Source: Collimonas arenae
GTDB lineage: Bacteria; Pseudomonadota; Gammaproteobacteria; Burkholderiales; Burkholderiaceae_D
Direction of reading: 5' to 3'
Length of the DNA stretch: 64,000 nt
NCBI RefSeq assembly: GCF_001584165.1
Contig: NZ_CP013233.1
Coordinates: 744,001 to 808,000 of the forward strand
The stretch's first letter is position 1. Every line of letters begins with the position of its first letter. Below are positions 18,901 to 27,580 of this stretch, piece after piece. The notes under the pieces were generated by a model, which ran no database searches, had not been told where the DNA came from, and saw nothing but the letters and a program-made list of their open reading frames with translations. Made by a program: the position numbers and the translations under genes.

Positions 18901-21837
18901 GATTTTGCCGAATGGCGGCATGAGCCGGAGCGTCCGGTAATGACCCAATCGGTACATGCCGCCCATTCGCTCGCGGGTAGCTCGGCCACAGTAGGTTTCA
19001 AGCCGCTGCAGGAAGTTGCACATGCCTTGGAAATGGCGTTGCAGCGGATGGCGTTGCAACCGGGCGGCTTGCACGGGCACGATTACGATACGTTGCAACT
19101 GAGTGTTGAACGTATCAAATGGATGTTGCAGCAATTCACGCAGGGTGACATGCCATACTATGAGCCGGCGCTGGTGAGCAGCCTGGACAGCCTGTGGCAG
19201 CGGCAAGAGCCGCGTGCGCCGGAGGCGGTGCCGGAACCGGTTCATGTTGAAGCGGCCGCCGGATCGCTTGATGCGCCGCAAGCAGTGGCTGAGCCTGAGC
19301 CGGCTGGTGAGAACGTCGTCGAACATACCAACTCCCACGTGGAGTCTGCACATGCGCAACCGCTGTCGATAGTGCCGACAACACCGGCGGAAGCTCCGGT
19401 TCCCGATGCATTGCATCTGTTCGCGTCTGGCAAGGAAGACATCGATCCATCTCTGGTGGTCCGGGATGAGCTGGATGCCGACCTGTTGCCGGTGTTCCTG
19501 GAAGAAGGCAGCGACATGCTGCCGCAAATCGGCAGCGCGCTGCGGACCTGGCAGCAGAACCCTGCTGACAACGGCGCATCGCAATCCATTCTGCGTCATC
19601 TGCATACGATCAAGGGCAGCGCCCGCATGGCCGGAGCGATGGTTCTCGGCCAGCATATGCACGAGATGGAAAGCCATATCGAAGTCGTGCTGCATTCGGG
19701 TACGCCCTCGCGCCACACGATTGACGAGCTGCTGGCGCATTACGACCGTGGCGTGCAGATGTTCGACAATCTGCGTAATCCGCAGGCGGTGATCGCTGTG
19801 GCGCCTTCCCCTGCTGTTGCAGTTGCGACAGAGGTTGCAGCGACAGAACCGGGCGCTGAGCAAGCGCTGGTTAACGTGCCGAGCGTGATGCCATCACTGA
19901 CACCAGGCTTGACGCCGGCAGCGGCAGTTGCGGCCACCGCCAGCGGACTGGTCTCGCAGGTGCGTGTCAATGCCGAGATTCTGGATCGTCTGGTCAACCA
20001 GGCCGGTGAAGTGTCGATCACTCGTTCGCGTCTGGAGTCTGGCATCGGGACCTTGCAATTGTCGCTTTCCGAATTGACGGAAAACGTCGATCGTCTGCGC
20101 AGCCAGTTGCGGGAAATTGAAATTCAGGCTGAAGCGCAGATCAGTTCACGCATGACACAAGCCGGCGAACGTGAGTTCGATCCACTCGAATTCGACCGTT
20201 TCACCCGCTTGCAGGAATTGACGCGGATGATGGCGGAGAGCGTCAACGACGTCGCCTCGCTGCAAAAAAACCTGACCAATACGGTTGAAGGTGCCAACGC
20301 CGACTTGTTGACGCAAGGGCGGTTGACGCGTGAGCTGCAGCAAGACCTGATGCATGTGCGCATGGTGCAGTTTGCCAGTATCGCGGAGCGTTTGTATCGG
20401 CTGACACGCCAGGTTTCCAAGGAACTCGACAAACGCGTCAATCTGGACATTCGCGGCAGCCATGTCGAAATCGATCGCAGCGTGCTGGAAAAGATGGTCG
20501 GTCCGTTCGAGCATCTGTTGCGTAACGCCATCGTGCACGGCATCGAATCGCGTGAGGCGCGGCGTGCTGCCGGCAAGAACGAAACTGGCGAGCTGAAGAT
20601 CGAAATCCGGCAGGACGGCAATGAAATTCTGATCAAGATGTCGGATGACGGCCAGGGTTTGAACCTGGGACGGATTCGCGACAAGGCCCGCACGATCGGC
20701 CTGCTGGAAAATGATCAGGAACTATCTGATCTGGAAACCACCGACCTGATTTTCCGGCCCGGTTTTTCCACGGCATCGGATGTCACCGAGCTGGCCGGCC
20801 GCGGTGTCGGCATGGACGTGGTGCGCTCTGAAGCGGCTTCGTTGGGCGGCCGGGTTGAGGTGAGCAGTGATGCTGGCGCCGGCACACAGTTCACCATCCA
20901 CTTGCCGTTGACGCTGGCAGTGACGCAGGTGGTGATTCTGACCACCGGCGGCAATACCTATGCGGTGCCGTCTGCGCTGGTTGAACAGGTGCAGCAGTTG
21001 AAGGCGGTGGCGCTGGCTGCTGCTTACAATGACGGCATGCTGATGTGGCAAGGGCATCGCGTGCCGCTGCAATATCTGTCGGCGTTGCTGGGCGATGCGG
21101 ATACGATTCCTGTCGCACAGCAGTATTCGCCGGTAATCATTTTGCGTACCGGTAATGACCGGGTCGCGATCCACGTCGATGAAATCATCGGCAACCGAGA
21201 AGTGGTGGTCAAGAATATCGGACCACAATTGTCGCGGATGATCGGGATTGCCGGCGCGACCGTGCTGGGTTCTGGGGATATCGTGCTGATCCTGAATCCG
21301 GTGCCGCTGGCCCAGCGTTTTGCGCATGAACAGCGTGCTCCACGTATTTCGCATCTGGCGACACATGATGCATTGGGGGCCGTCGCTGAGATGGCTGCTG
21401 GTGCCGATGTCAAATCGCCGCAGGCAGCCCAGGCTGTGCAAGGCTTGCGTAGCCAGAACGTGGTGATGGTGGTCGACGATTCACTGACCGTGCGCCGCGT
21501 CACCCAGCGTTTGTTGTCGCGTGAAGGCTACCAGGTGGTGCTGGCGAAAGATGGCGTCGATGCGCTGGAGCAGTTGCAGGCGATTACACCGGACGTGATG
21601 CTGGTTGATATCGAAATGCCGCGTATGGATGGTTTCGACCTTACCAGGAATATTCGCAACGATGACCGGACCCGCCATATTCCGATCATCATGATCACCT
21701 CGCGCACTGCGTCGAAGCATCGTAGCTATGCGATGGAGTTGGGTGTGAATGAATATCTGGGCAAGCCGTATCAGGAAGATGAACTGATGAGCACCATCAA
21801 GTCGTTCATCAAGACTGAAGACAAAACGCTGCACTAA
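15907..21837 (+). CDS. chpA: Pil-Chp hybrid chemotaxis histidine kinase ChpA (PilL)
   Basis: A 1976-residue CheA-type kinase with a response regulator at its end. His residues in phosphotransfer-like motifs lie at 766 (FHTLKGSSRM), 1020 (AHSLAGSSAT) and 1233 (LHTIKGSARM), with a weaker candidate at 70 (QAHGALQMVD). Long acidic or Pro/Ala-rich linkers separate them. The core has a dimerisation helix, an ATPase (LLRNAIVHGIE, DDGQGL, GRGVGMDVV), a CheW-like domain and a receiver with phospho-acceptor Asp 1901 (LVDIEMPRMDG). It is the last gene of the operon; no pilK, chpB or chpC follows. Pseudomonas ChpA is larger and has more Hpt domains. Confidence 0.95.
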   Translation: MTTDFSSTAAHLQDSTRTHLDTGPLSWVMSEIREALSQSGNALSKAADSAAGDDQSTAIRHAKTYLHQAHGALQMVDIDGVTIITETVEDILERAESGQAELTAQHVEIVRNAYQALIEYLDELLAGGAHQPVRLFPYYQSLLEIRGAERIHPADLFFPDLTIRPHFPEAEQVLPVEAAAYLPLRKRFERALLPFLKSADKAVELENAGAMQGVVGEVEQMQRNQQSRSFWWVMHGFSEAVAAAQISNELYVKQLFARINLQLRRLSQGSSSISERLLRDALFFIAGVEQSSKLGAQIRAAYRLNGLVPSDYGTRHYGQISPEALSAAKERLTQAKNMWDRLASGDAGPAAAFEQEMLGLSEAGSSLNAPSLSKLLRELNGIARHAAHSRPGDAICMEIATSLLFIENTLNHISRLPENFSERADAMTARLLSVVSGETLGKPAQWIDDIYREAQQRQTVKMLASEMLSSLRQVEKMLDEFFNDPERRDVLTQIGQVLYQIQGALAIQDQTDALRVVEHTRNTLQRFAAEGSEVVPDQKEFERIAQNIGALSFFIETLQHQSDTQNNHFTFDEEAGVFRVNLLERRTVVAAPQPDPVVQPLDTDVHAATESLPSLPQLATVEDELLQHQNKSAELALSLTAQPHDAALQEQLKESLVQMRVDATLSDNPEANERAQAAIDILDHPDFSASQQSLAEIVTTIVPLHAVEAVTPAAVSVTDEEADAELREIFLSEADEVLTNARQTLPQLRDSAHSQEPLTVLRRAFHTLKGSSRMIGLNAFGEAAWSIEQVLNVWLSESRPVTADLQALLDHAVKLLDGWVKEILEHGQSQQTPQALTEIAERVRHGGAFVEPLTAAPVAHADVDAVADVVADAVLESTETLELTDLPELPAQAEEIQLTDEDLALFGEGHGLPSFAEEEKTPVAAEFEAKPSDVPDVETFVADVPAEEPASAEVIAFPGMQEIRHDDSTKQIGDLMISLPLYNIYLAETDQLVRHLAQDFAEWRHEPERPVMTQSVHAAHSLAGSSATVGFKPLQEVAHALEMALQRMALQPGGLHGHDYDTLQLSVERIKWMLQQFTQGDMPYYEPALVSSLDSLWQRQEPRAPEAVPEPVHVEAAAGSLDAPQAVAEPEPAGENVVEHTNSHVESAHAQPLSIVPTTPAEAPVPDALHLFASGKEDIDPSLVVRDELDADLLPVFLEEGSDMLPQIGSALRTWQQNPADNGASQSILRHLHTIKGSARMAGAMVLGQHMHEMESHIEVVLHSGTPSRHTIDELLAHYDRGVQMFDNLRNPQAVIAVAPSPAVAVATEVAATEPGAEQALVNVPSVMPSLTPGLTPAAAVAATASGLVSQVRVNAEILDRLVNQAGEVSITRSRLESGIGTLQLSLSELTENVDRLRSQLREIEIQAEAQISSRMTQAGEREFDPLEFDRFTRLQELTRMMAESVNDVASLQKNLTNTVEGANADLLTQGRLTRELQQDLMHVRMVQFASIAERLYRLTRQVSKELDKRVNLDIRGSHVEIDRSVLEKMVGPFEHLLRNAIVHGIESREARRAAGKNETGELKIEIRQDGNEILIKMSDDGQGLNLGRIRDKARTIGLLENDQELSDLETTDLIFRPGFSTASDVTELAGRGVGMDVVRSEAASLGGRVEVSSDAGAGTQFTIHLPLTLAVTQVVILTTGGNTYAVPSALVEQVQQLKAVALAAAYNDGMLMWQGHRVPLQYLSALLGDADTIPVAQQYSPVIILRTGNDRVAIHVDEIIGNREVVVKNIGPQLSRMIGIAGATVLGSGDIVLILNPVPLAQRFAHEQRAPRISHLATHDALGAVAEMAAGADVKSPQAAQAVQGLRSQNVVMVVDDSLTVRRVTQRLLSREGYQVVLAKDGVDALEQLQAITPDVMLVDIEMPRMDGFDLTRNIRNDDRTRHIPIIMITSRTASKHRSYAMELGVNEYLGKPYQEDELMSTIKSFIKTEDKTLH

Positions 21838-21840
21838 CAG

Positions 21841-21889
21841 TTTGTGCGCCGATTGCGGAGGATTGTCTCCCGCGTAATCGGCGCACAAA
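21841..21889. terminator. Perfect hairpin between convergent chpA and phrB
   Basis: TTTGTGCGCCGATT at 21841-21854 is exactly complementary to AATCGGCGCACAAA at 21876-21889, with further pairing inside (GCGGAG with CTCCCGC). It starts three bases after the chpA stop and ends nine bases before the phrB stop. A-rich and T-rich flanks on both sides suit a bidirectional intrinsic terminator. Confidence 0.85.
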
Positions 21890-21897
21890 TTCTCTCC

Positions 21898-23388
21898 TTA
21901 TTCGTCCGTCACTCTTTTCACCACCGAGTAGCGCTGCAAGGTCAGCTTTCGGGCTTCATCGTGCTGCACCAGTGGCAACGGATAGTTTTCCCCCAGTTTT
22001 ATTCCCGCTTTTCCTAATTCATTCGTTGGCGCCAGCCATGGTGCATGAATATGCTTGTTGCTGAGGCCTGCCAATTGCGGCAGGTAACGGCGTATGAACT
22101 TGCCGTCAGCATCGAATTTCTCGGATTGTGTGATCGGGTTGAAAATCCGGAAATAGGGTTGCGCATCGCATCCTGATGATGCCGCCCATTGCCAGCCGCC
22201 GTTGTTTGCCGCCAGGTCGAAGTCGTTCAATTTGAGCGAAAAATAATGCTCGCCCCAACGCCAGTCGATGCCCAGGTCCTTCATCAGAAACGAAGCAACC
22301 ACCATGCGCAGGCGATTATGCATGTACCCGCTTTGATTGAGCTGCAGCATGGCCGCATCAACCAACGGATAACCGGTGCGACCATTGCACCATGCCCGGA
22401 ACAGGGAATCGGCATGTGCGCCGGACTCCCATTGGATCGCATCATAGTCTGGCTTGAAGGCGCGTTGCGCGACGTGCGGATGATGGTGCAGGATCATGAA
22501 ATAGAAATCGCGCCAGGTGAGTTCCGACAGCCACACGGCTGCACCGGTGGCAGCGGCGTCCTGATGCAGCGTCTGATATGCCATGCGCGCCAGCGTGCGG
22601 ATGGATATCGTACCGAAGCGCAGGTGCACCGATAGGTAAGAGGGGCCTTTGATCGCCGGAAAGTCGCGGGTCTGGCCATACTGGCCGATGCGAGGCATGA
22701 AATCTTCCAGCAGGGCAGCGGCGCCCGACATACCCGGCGCGATCTTCAGGTCGAGTAGATTGGTCTTTTCAAAGCCGAGCGCAGCAAGACTCGGGATCCC
22801 TGCTGCGGACAAAGTCGGAGGCGGAGCCAAGTGTGACGCATGGGTTTCAATCGGATAGGGCTTCAGGAAGAAGGCGCCGTCTGCGGCGGCCAGTCTTTTC
22901 ATCCAGGCGTTCTTGTAAGGCGTAAATACCGAGAACGGCTGATTCGCCAACGTAAGGATTTCATCGCGTTCAAAGATGACATGGTCCTTGAAGCTGCGCC
23001 ACTGGCGTCCGTCCACTGCAAGTGCGCTGGCGACTTCGGCATCGCGCTGTTTCGCCTGCGGTTCGTAATCGTGGTTGCTGAACACCGCGTCGACGCCGAG
23101 TTGTGCGGCAAGCCGAGGAATTTCATGGCGCGCCGCACTGTGGCGCACGATCAATCCACCGCCGAGTCGGCGCAGCTCCCGCTCCAGTTCGATTATGCTG
23201 GCGTGGATGAATTCAACCCGGCGATCGGCGTTCAATCCTGCATCGAGTAAAGGCTGCAGGATGTCGGTGTCGAACACGAACACGCAAAACACCTGCTGGC
23301 TAGCCTTTAAAGCATAGTGCAAGGCGGCATGATCAAACACACGTAGATCGCGGCGAAACCAGAGCAGTGATTTTTCAAATTGCGGCAT
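21898..23388 (-). CDS. phrB: Deoxyribodipyrimidine photolyase (PhrB)
   Basis: This FAD-dependent enzyme repairs UV-induced pyrimidine dimers using blue light. From the ATG at 23388 the product is 496 residues, starting MPQFEKSLLWFRRDLRVFD, the classic antenna-domain start. The FAD-binding half has LSVHLRFGTIS, ELTWRDFYFMILHH, GRTGYPLVDAAMLQL, MHNRLRMVVASFLMKDLGIDW, and WQWAASSGCDAQPYFRIFNP. The frame is open upstream to 23550, but that extension resembles no photolyase N-terminus. It is divergent from yqgE. Confidence 0.95.
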   Translation of the reverse strand: MPQFEKSLLWFRRDLRVFDHAALHYALKASQQVFCVFVFDTDILQPLLDAGLNADRRVEFIHASIIELERELRRLGGGLIVRHSAARHEIPRLAAQLGVDAVFSNHDYEPQAKQRDAEVASALAVDGRQWRSFKDHVIFERDEILTLANQPFSVFTPYKNAWMKRLAAADGAFFLKPYPIETHASHLAPPPTLSAAGIPSLAALGFEKTNLLDLKIAPGMSGAAALLEDFMPRIGQYGQTRDFPAIKGPSYLSVHLRFGTISIRTLARMAYQTLHQDAAATGAAVWLSELTWRDFYFMILHHHPHVAQRAFKPDYDAIQWESGAHADSLFRAWCNGRTGYPLVDAAMLQLNQSGYMHNRLRMVVASFLMKDLGIDWRWGEHYFSLKLNDFDLAANNGGWQWAASSGCDAQPYFRIFNPITQSEKFDADGKFIRRYLPQLAGLSNKHIHAPWLAPTNELGKAGIKLGENYPLPLVQHDEARKLTLQRYSVVKRVTDE

Positions 23389-23516
23389 GAAGGCGACGAT
23401 CGATGGAATGGATGGACGGAAGAGGCAGCGCCGGGGCAGGCTTGCGAGCGACTTTACCGGAGAAGCAAGAGGATGCAAAGCGGCTTTAGCCCATTTAAAA
23501 CTGATAAAATGCGGCC

Positions 23517-24172
23517 ATGGCCAAGCTCGATACATCTCCGGACGATTCATCTACGCGCAAGAGTGCAGCGAAGGCGTCTGGCAGCCCGGATTCTCCCTCA
23601 TTGAATCTGACAAATCATTTCCTTATTGCAATGCCGTCCATGCTGGATCCTGTTTTCGGCGGGACCGTGGTCTATTTGTGTGAGCATAATGCTAACGGTG
23701 CGCTCGGCGTGGTGATCAACAAACCGACCGACATGACGATGCAAGTGTTGTTTGACCGTATCGATCTGAAACTGGAAATCAGCCCGGCCTGGAGTTCGAT
23801 GATTCGATTGCCGAGCGGCCGGTCATGTTTGGCGGGCCCGTCCAGGTTGAGCGCGGTTTCGTGCTGCATGCGCCAATCAAGAATTACTCTTCGACGCTCA
23901 AAGTGACCGAGCAGATTGCGATGACGACCTCCAAGGATGTACTTGAAGAGGTCGCTCACGGCACCGGACCGCAGCGGCTGCTGGTCAGCCTGGGCTGCTC
24001 CGGTTGGAGCGCCGGTCAGCTGGAATCGGAAATCGTGCGTAACGGCTGGCTGACTGTCGCCGCCGATCCGGCCATCATTTTTGAGCTGCCGATTGCCGAG
24101 CGCTTCGCCGCTGCGGTTAATCTGCTGGGGATCTCCCCGTTCATGTTGACCGGAGAATCCGGGCGTGCGTGA
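23517..24172 (+). CDS. yqgE: UPF0301/YqgE-family protein (frame broken by one missing base)
   Basis: The first frame (from the ATG at 23517) has LTNHFLIAMPSMLDPVFGGTVVYLCEH and GALGVVINKP, the YqgE hallmark. The second carries VMFGGPVQVERGFVLH and LVSLGCSGWSAGQLE. One missing C near 23784 joins them through SPGLEFDDSIAERPV, giving 218 residues; as read the length is 3n-1. The biochemical role of the family is not established. It lies directly upstream of ruvX (yqgF), its usual partner. Confidence 0.88.
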
Positions 24173-24214
24173 TCTGTTTTCCAATGTCGTATTTTGTCGG
24201 GCGTTAGCAGGCTG

Positions 24215-24601
24215 ATGGGTACCGTACTCGGTTTCGATTTCGGCCTCAAACGCATCGGCGTTGCCGTCGGTAATACCTTGCTGAAGCAGGCACAGCCGCT
24301 GCAGGTGATCAGCGCGGCCACCAACGATGAAAAATTTGCCGAAATATCGACACTGGTGAGAGAGTGGCAGCCGGATCTATGTGTGGTTGGCCTGCCTTTG
24401 CATCCGGATGGCGCGGAACATGAAATGACGATCCGTTGCCAGCGTTTTGCGAACCAGCTGCATGGCCGTTATGGCGTCGCCACGGTGCTGGTGGATGAGC
24501 GCTATTCGTCGGCCGTGATCAAGCAGCAGCGCGGTGAGGTAATCGACGATCGCGCTGCTGCCATTATTTTGCAACAGTACTTTGACGATCTATCTGAATG
24601 A
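24215..24601 (+). CDS. ruvX: Putative Holliday junction resolvase / pre-16S rRNA nuclease RuvX (YqgF)
   Basis: An RNase H-fold nuclease of 128 residues from the ATG at 24215, starting MGTVLGFDFGLKRIGVAVG with the first catalytic Asp. Then come VVGLPLHPDG, VDERYSS and the final DDRAAAIILQQYFD with the last acidic residues. A TTG seven codons upstream is possible but unneeded. E. coli YqgF processes the 16S rRNA 5' end; the resolvase role is less certain. It follows yqgE by 42 bases and precedes pyrR by 33. Confidence 0.93.
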   Translation: MGTVLGFDFGLKRIGVAVGNTLLKQAQPLQVISAATNDEKFAEISTLVREWQPDLCVVGLPLHPDGAEHEMTIRCQRFANQLHGRYGVATVLVDERYSSAVIKQQRGEVIDDRAAAIILQQYFDDLSE

Positions 24602-24634
24602 ATGATGTTGTCCTGAACCAGCGATGAAGATGCA

Positions 24635-25156
24635 ATGACTACAATCACCCCCCAATTCGATGCCGAAGCGCTGTATCAAGTGCTTGAGGCAAAAGTAAAG
24701 GCAGGCCTGGCGCAGGCCAACAATGTCGCCGTGATCGGCATCTACTCGGGCGGCGCATGGCTGGCTGAGCGTCTGGTCGCCGCCTTGCAATTGAACCCGG
24801 GCGAGCGGCTTGGATTTATTGATGTCTCGTTCTATCGCGACGATTTTTCAGAAAAGGGCTTGCGCCCGGATATCAAGCCGACGCAGATTCCCTTCGACGT
24901 CAGCGGTGCAACGATTCTGCTGGTCGACGATGTGCTGTACACCGGGCGCACCACGCGCGCGGCAATCAATGAACTGTTCGATTACGGCCGCCCCGCCAAG
25001 ATCATGCTGGCGGCGCTGATCGATCGTGGCGAGCGGGATCTGCCGGTAGCTGCAGATTTTGTCGCCCAGGCAGTGACCTTGCAGCCGGGCGAGTCCCTAC
25101 AACTTCAACGTGCCGATGACGGCGGATTTACCCTGATGGTGCAATCTAATGCTTAA
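24635..25156 (+). CDS. pyrR: PyrR: pyrimidine operon regulator / uracil phosphoribosyltransferase
   Basis: A 173-residue PRT-fold protein with [14 protein letters not shown], the PyrR-like [15 protein letters not shown], and the PRPP loop [17 protein letters not shown]. PyrR uses PRPP and uracil and in some bacteria binds pyr mRNA. No clear leader-type anti-antiterminator is seen upstream, so in this organism the role may be enzymatic or act through pyrB expression. It overlaps pyrB by 8 bases. Confidence 0.93.
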   Translation: MTTITPQFDAEALYQVLEAKVKAGLAQANNVAVIGIYSGGAWLAERLVAALQLNPGERLGFIDVSFYRDDFSEKGLRPDIKPTQIPFDVSGATILLVDDVLYTGRTTRAAINELFDYGRPAKIMLAALIDRGERDLPVAADFVAQAVTLQPGESLQLQRADDGGFTLMVQSNA

Positions 25157-26108
25157 CCCCCAACTCAATAAAAACGGCGAACTGCAACACCTGCTGACCA
25201 TCGAAGGATTACCGACTTCGGTGGTGACGCACATCCTCGATACCGCGTCCTCGTTTGTCGGCGTCAGCGATCGCGATGTCAAGAAAGTGCCGCTGATGCG
25301 CGGCAAAAGCGTGTTCAACCTGTTCTTTGAAAATTCGACGCGTACGCGCACCACTTTTGAAATTGCTTCAAAGCGTTTGTCGGCAGACGTCATCAACCTG
25401 AATATTTCTGCTTCGAGCGCCAGCAAAGGCGAGTCGCTGCTAGACACGATCGACAACCTGTCGGCGATGCATGCCGACATGTTTGTGGTGCGTCACGCGC
25501 AATCCGGTGCGCCTTACCTGATCGCCAAGCATCTGACCGACACCCGTCAGGATCATGTGCACGTGGTCAACGCCGGCGACGGCCGCCATGCACACCCGAC
25601 CCAGGGTTTGCTCGACATGTACACGATCCGTCATTACAAGAAGGATTTCAGTAACCTGACGGTGGCAATTGTCGGCGACATCCTGCACAGCCGCGTGGCG
25701 CGCTCGGACATTCACGGATTGACTACGCTTGGCGTGCCTGAAGTGCGCGCCATCGGCCCACGCACTTTGTTGCCTGGCGGCCTGGAGCAAATGGGCGTGC
25801 GGGTCTTCACTGACATGAACGAAGGCCTGAAAGGCGTGGACGTGATCATCATGTTGCGCTTGCAGAATGAACGCATGAGCGGCGCATTGCTGCCGTCGGC
25901 GCAGGAATTCTTCAAGAGCTACGGACTGACGCCGGAACGCCTGGCGCTGGCCAAGCCTGACGCCATCGTGATGCACCCAGGGCCGATGAACCGCGGTGTG
26001 GAAATCGATTCGGCAGTAGCCGACGGCTCGCAGGCGGTGATTTTGCCGCAGGTGACGTTTGGCATCGCGGTGCGGATGGCGGTGATGAGTATCTTGGCTG
26101 GGAATTAA
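25149..26108 (+). CDS. pyrB: Aspartate carbamoyltransferase catalytic subunit (PyrB)
   Basis: PyrB condenses carbamoyl phosphate with aspartate in de novo pyrimidine synthesis. The 319-residue sequence has the carbamoyl-phosphate site [13 protein letters not shown], then [38 protein letters not shown], and [12 protein letters not shown]. All catalytic blocks are intact. No pyrI is present. Instead a dihydroorotase-like gene follows, as in the dodecameric PyrB/PyrC' enzymes of Pseudomonas. A palindromic repeat separates the two. Confidence 0.96.
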   Translation: MLNPQLNKNGELQHLLTIEGLPTSVVTHILDTASSFVGVSDRDVKKVPLMRGKSVFNLFFENSTRTRTTFEIASKRLSADVINLNISASSASKGESLLDTIDNLSAMHADMFVVRHAQSGAPYLIAKHLTDTRQDHVHVVNAGDGRHAHPTQGLLDMYTIRHYKKDFSNLTVAIVGDILHSRVARSDIHGLTTLGVPEVRAIGPRTLLPGGLEQMGVRVFTDMNEGLKGVDVIIMLRLQNERMSGALLPSAQEFFKSYGLTPERLALAKPDAIVMHPGPMNRGVEIDSAVADGSQAVILPQVTFGIAVRMAVMSILAGN

Positions 26109-26132
26109 AATAAATTCGTATATGCCATGTCG

Positions 26133-26200
26133 CGTCATTCCCGCGAACGCGGGAATCCATTTTACTCAGCAATTTGGATCCCCGCGTTCGCGAGGATGAC
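26133..26200. repeat. Dispersed palindromic repeat (REP/BIME-like), copy 2
   Basis: CGTCATTCCCGC ... GCGAGGATGAC with inner palindromes CCCGCGAACGCGGG and CCCGCGTTCGCGAG. It has the same plan as the element at 9011-9090: two facing hairpin units joined by a 20-30 base spacer. It lies between pyrB and pyrC' and may dampen read-through or stabilise the upstream mRNA. Confidence 0.75.
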
Positions 26201-26290
26201 AGCGATTCCTAGGAGGCGCGTGCTTTAGGTGTTGCCGATTGACCGGCTTGTACTCAAAAAATCATTTATAGAATTGCAATTTATTTTACG

Positions 26291-27580
26291 ATGAAACTTC
26301 ACATCAAAAACGGCCGTCTGATCGACCCCGCAAACAACATCGATGCGCAGCAGGATCTGTTCATTGCAGCCGGCAAGATAGTCGGCGTCGGCACGCCGCC
26401 AGCCGACTTCTCGGCCAATAAGACGATCGACGCCAAGGGCCTGGTGGTGACGCCGGGGCTGGTCGACTTGAGTGCACGTCTGCGTGAGCCAGGCTATGAA
26501 TACAAGGCGACGCTGGAATCGGAAATGCAGGCCGCAATGCAGGGCGGCGTGACCAGCCTGGTTTGTCCGCCGGATACCGATCCGGTGCTGGACGAGCCGG
26601 GCCTGGTGGAAATGTTGAAGCATCGCGCCAAGGGCTTGAACCAGGCCCATGTCTATCCGTTGGGGGCGTTGACGGTGGGCCTCAAAGGCAAGGAGCTGAC
26701 GGAGATGGCGGAGCTGACCGATGCCGGTTGCATCGGTTTTGCCCAGGCCGAAGAACCGATCCTCGACACCACCGTATTGCTGCGCGCGCTGCAATATGCG
26801 CGTACCTTCGACTACACCGTCTGGTTGCGTCCACAAGATCCTTACCTCGGTAACGGCGGTATCGCGCATAGCGGCCCGGTCGCCTCCCGGCTTGGCCTGT
26901 CCGGCGTGCCTACGATGGCCGAAACGATACGCCTGCACACCATTTTTGAATTGATCCGCGCCACTGGCGCCCGCGTCCACCTGTGTCGGATTTCTTCTGC
27001 GCCGGGCCTGGAACTGATCCGTGAAGCGAAGAAGGAAGGTTTGCCGATCACTTGCGACGTCGGCGCCCATCACATCCACATGACCGATGTCGATATCGGC
27101 TTCTTCGATTCGAATGCGCGCATGACGCCGCCGTTCCGCTCGCAGCGCGATCGCGATGCCATTCGGCAGGCGCTGCTGGACGGCACCATCGATGCGATCT
27201 GTTCCGATCATACCCCGGTGGACGACGACGAAAAACTGTTGCCGTTTGGCGAAGCGACTCCGGGCGCCACTGGCCTGGAACTGCTGTTGTCGCTGGCATT
27301 GAAATGGGGCGACGAATGCGTCGATCCGGCACAGCATGGCCTCAGCCGCGCTCTGGCAAAAATCACTACCGATGCGGCACGCGTAGCCGGTTTGCCGGCC
27401 GGCCAACTAGCGATCGGTAGTCCGGCCGATATCTGCATTTTCGATCCGGCCGTACGCTGGAAAGTTGAAGCCAAGGAGTTGGCGAGCCAAGGCAAGCACA
27501 CGCCATTTCTCGGCTATGAGCTGAGCGGGCGGGTCAAAGCCACCATTGTTGCCGGCCATATCGCCTTTGAACGCGCATGA
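26291..27580 (+). CDS. pyrC: Dihydroorotase-like protein, probably the non-catalytic PyrC' subunit
   Basis: A 429-residue class I dihydroorotase-fold protein. At the first metal site, where active enzymes have HxH before LREPG, it reads DLSARLREPG, with Ser61 and Arg63 replacing both His. At the second, where active enzymes have HxxHVST, it has HLCRISS with Arg233 in the second His position. The later HH (GAHHIHMTD) and SDHTP are kept. The loss of metal ligands and the pyrB neighbour match Pseudomonas PyrC', a structural partner needed for aspartate carbamoyltransferase assembly. An active dihydroorotase must then be elsewhere. It overlaps plsC by 4 bases. Confidence 0.9.
   Translation: MKLHIKNGRLIDPANNIDAQQDLFIAAGKIVGVGTPPADFSANKTIDAKGLVVTPGLVDLSARLREPGYEYKATLESEMQAAMQGGVTSLVCPPDTDPVLDEPGLVEMLKHRAKGLNQAHVYPLGALTVGLKGKELTEMAELTDAGCIGFAQAEEPILDTTVLLRALQYARTFDYTVWLRPQDPYLGNGGIAHSGPVASRLGLSGVPTMAETIRLHTIFELIRATGARVHLCRISSAPGLELIREAKKEGLPITCDVGAHHIHMTDVDIGFFDSNARMTPPFRSQRDRDAIRQALLDGTIDAICSDHTPVDDDEKLLPFGEATPGATGLELLLSLALKWGDECVDPAQHGLSRALAKITTDAARVAGLPAGQLAIGSPADICIFDPAVRWKVEAKELASQGKHTPFLGYELSGRVKATIVAGHIAFERA

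Noticed and set aside
18463..19863. 466-codon minus-strand ORF inside chpA
   Set aside because: Antisense to a repetitive part of chpA, without recognisable domains. The plus frame has clear Hpt motifs.
26225..27406. 393-codon minus-strand ORF opposite pyrC'
   Set aside because: Shadow ORF. The plus strand encodes an unambiguous dihydroorotase fold with operon overlaps.
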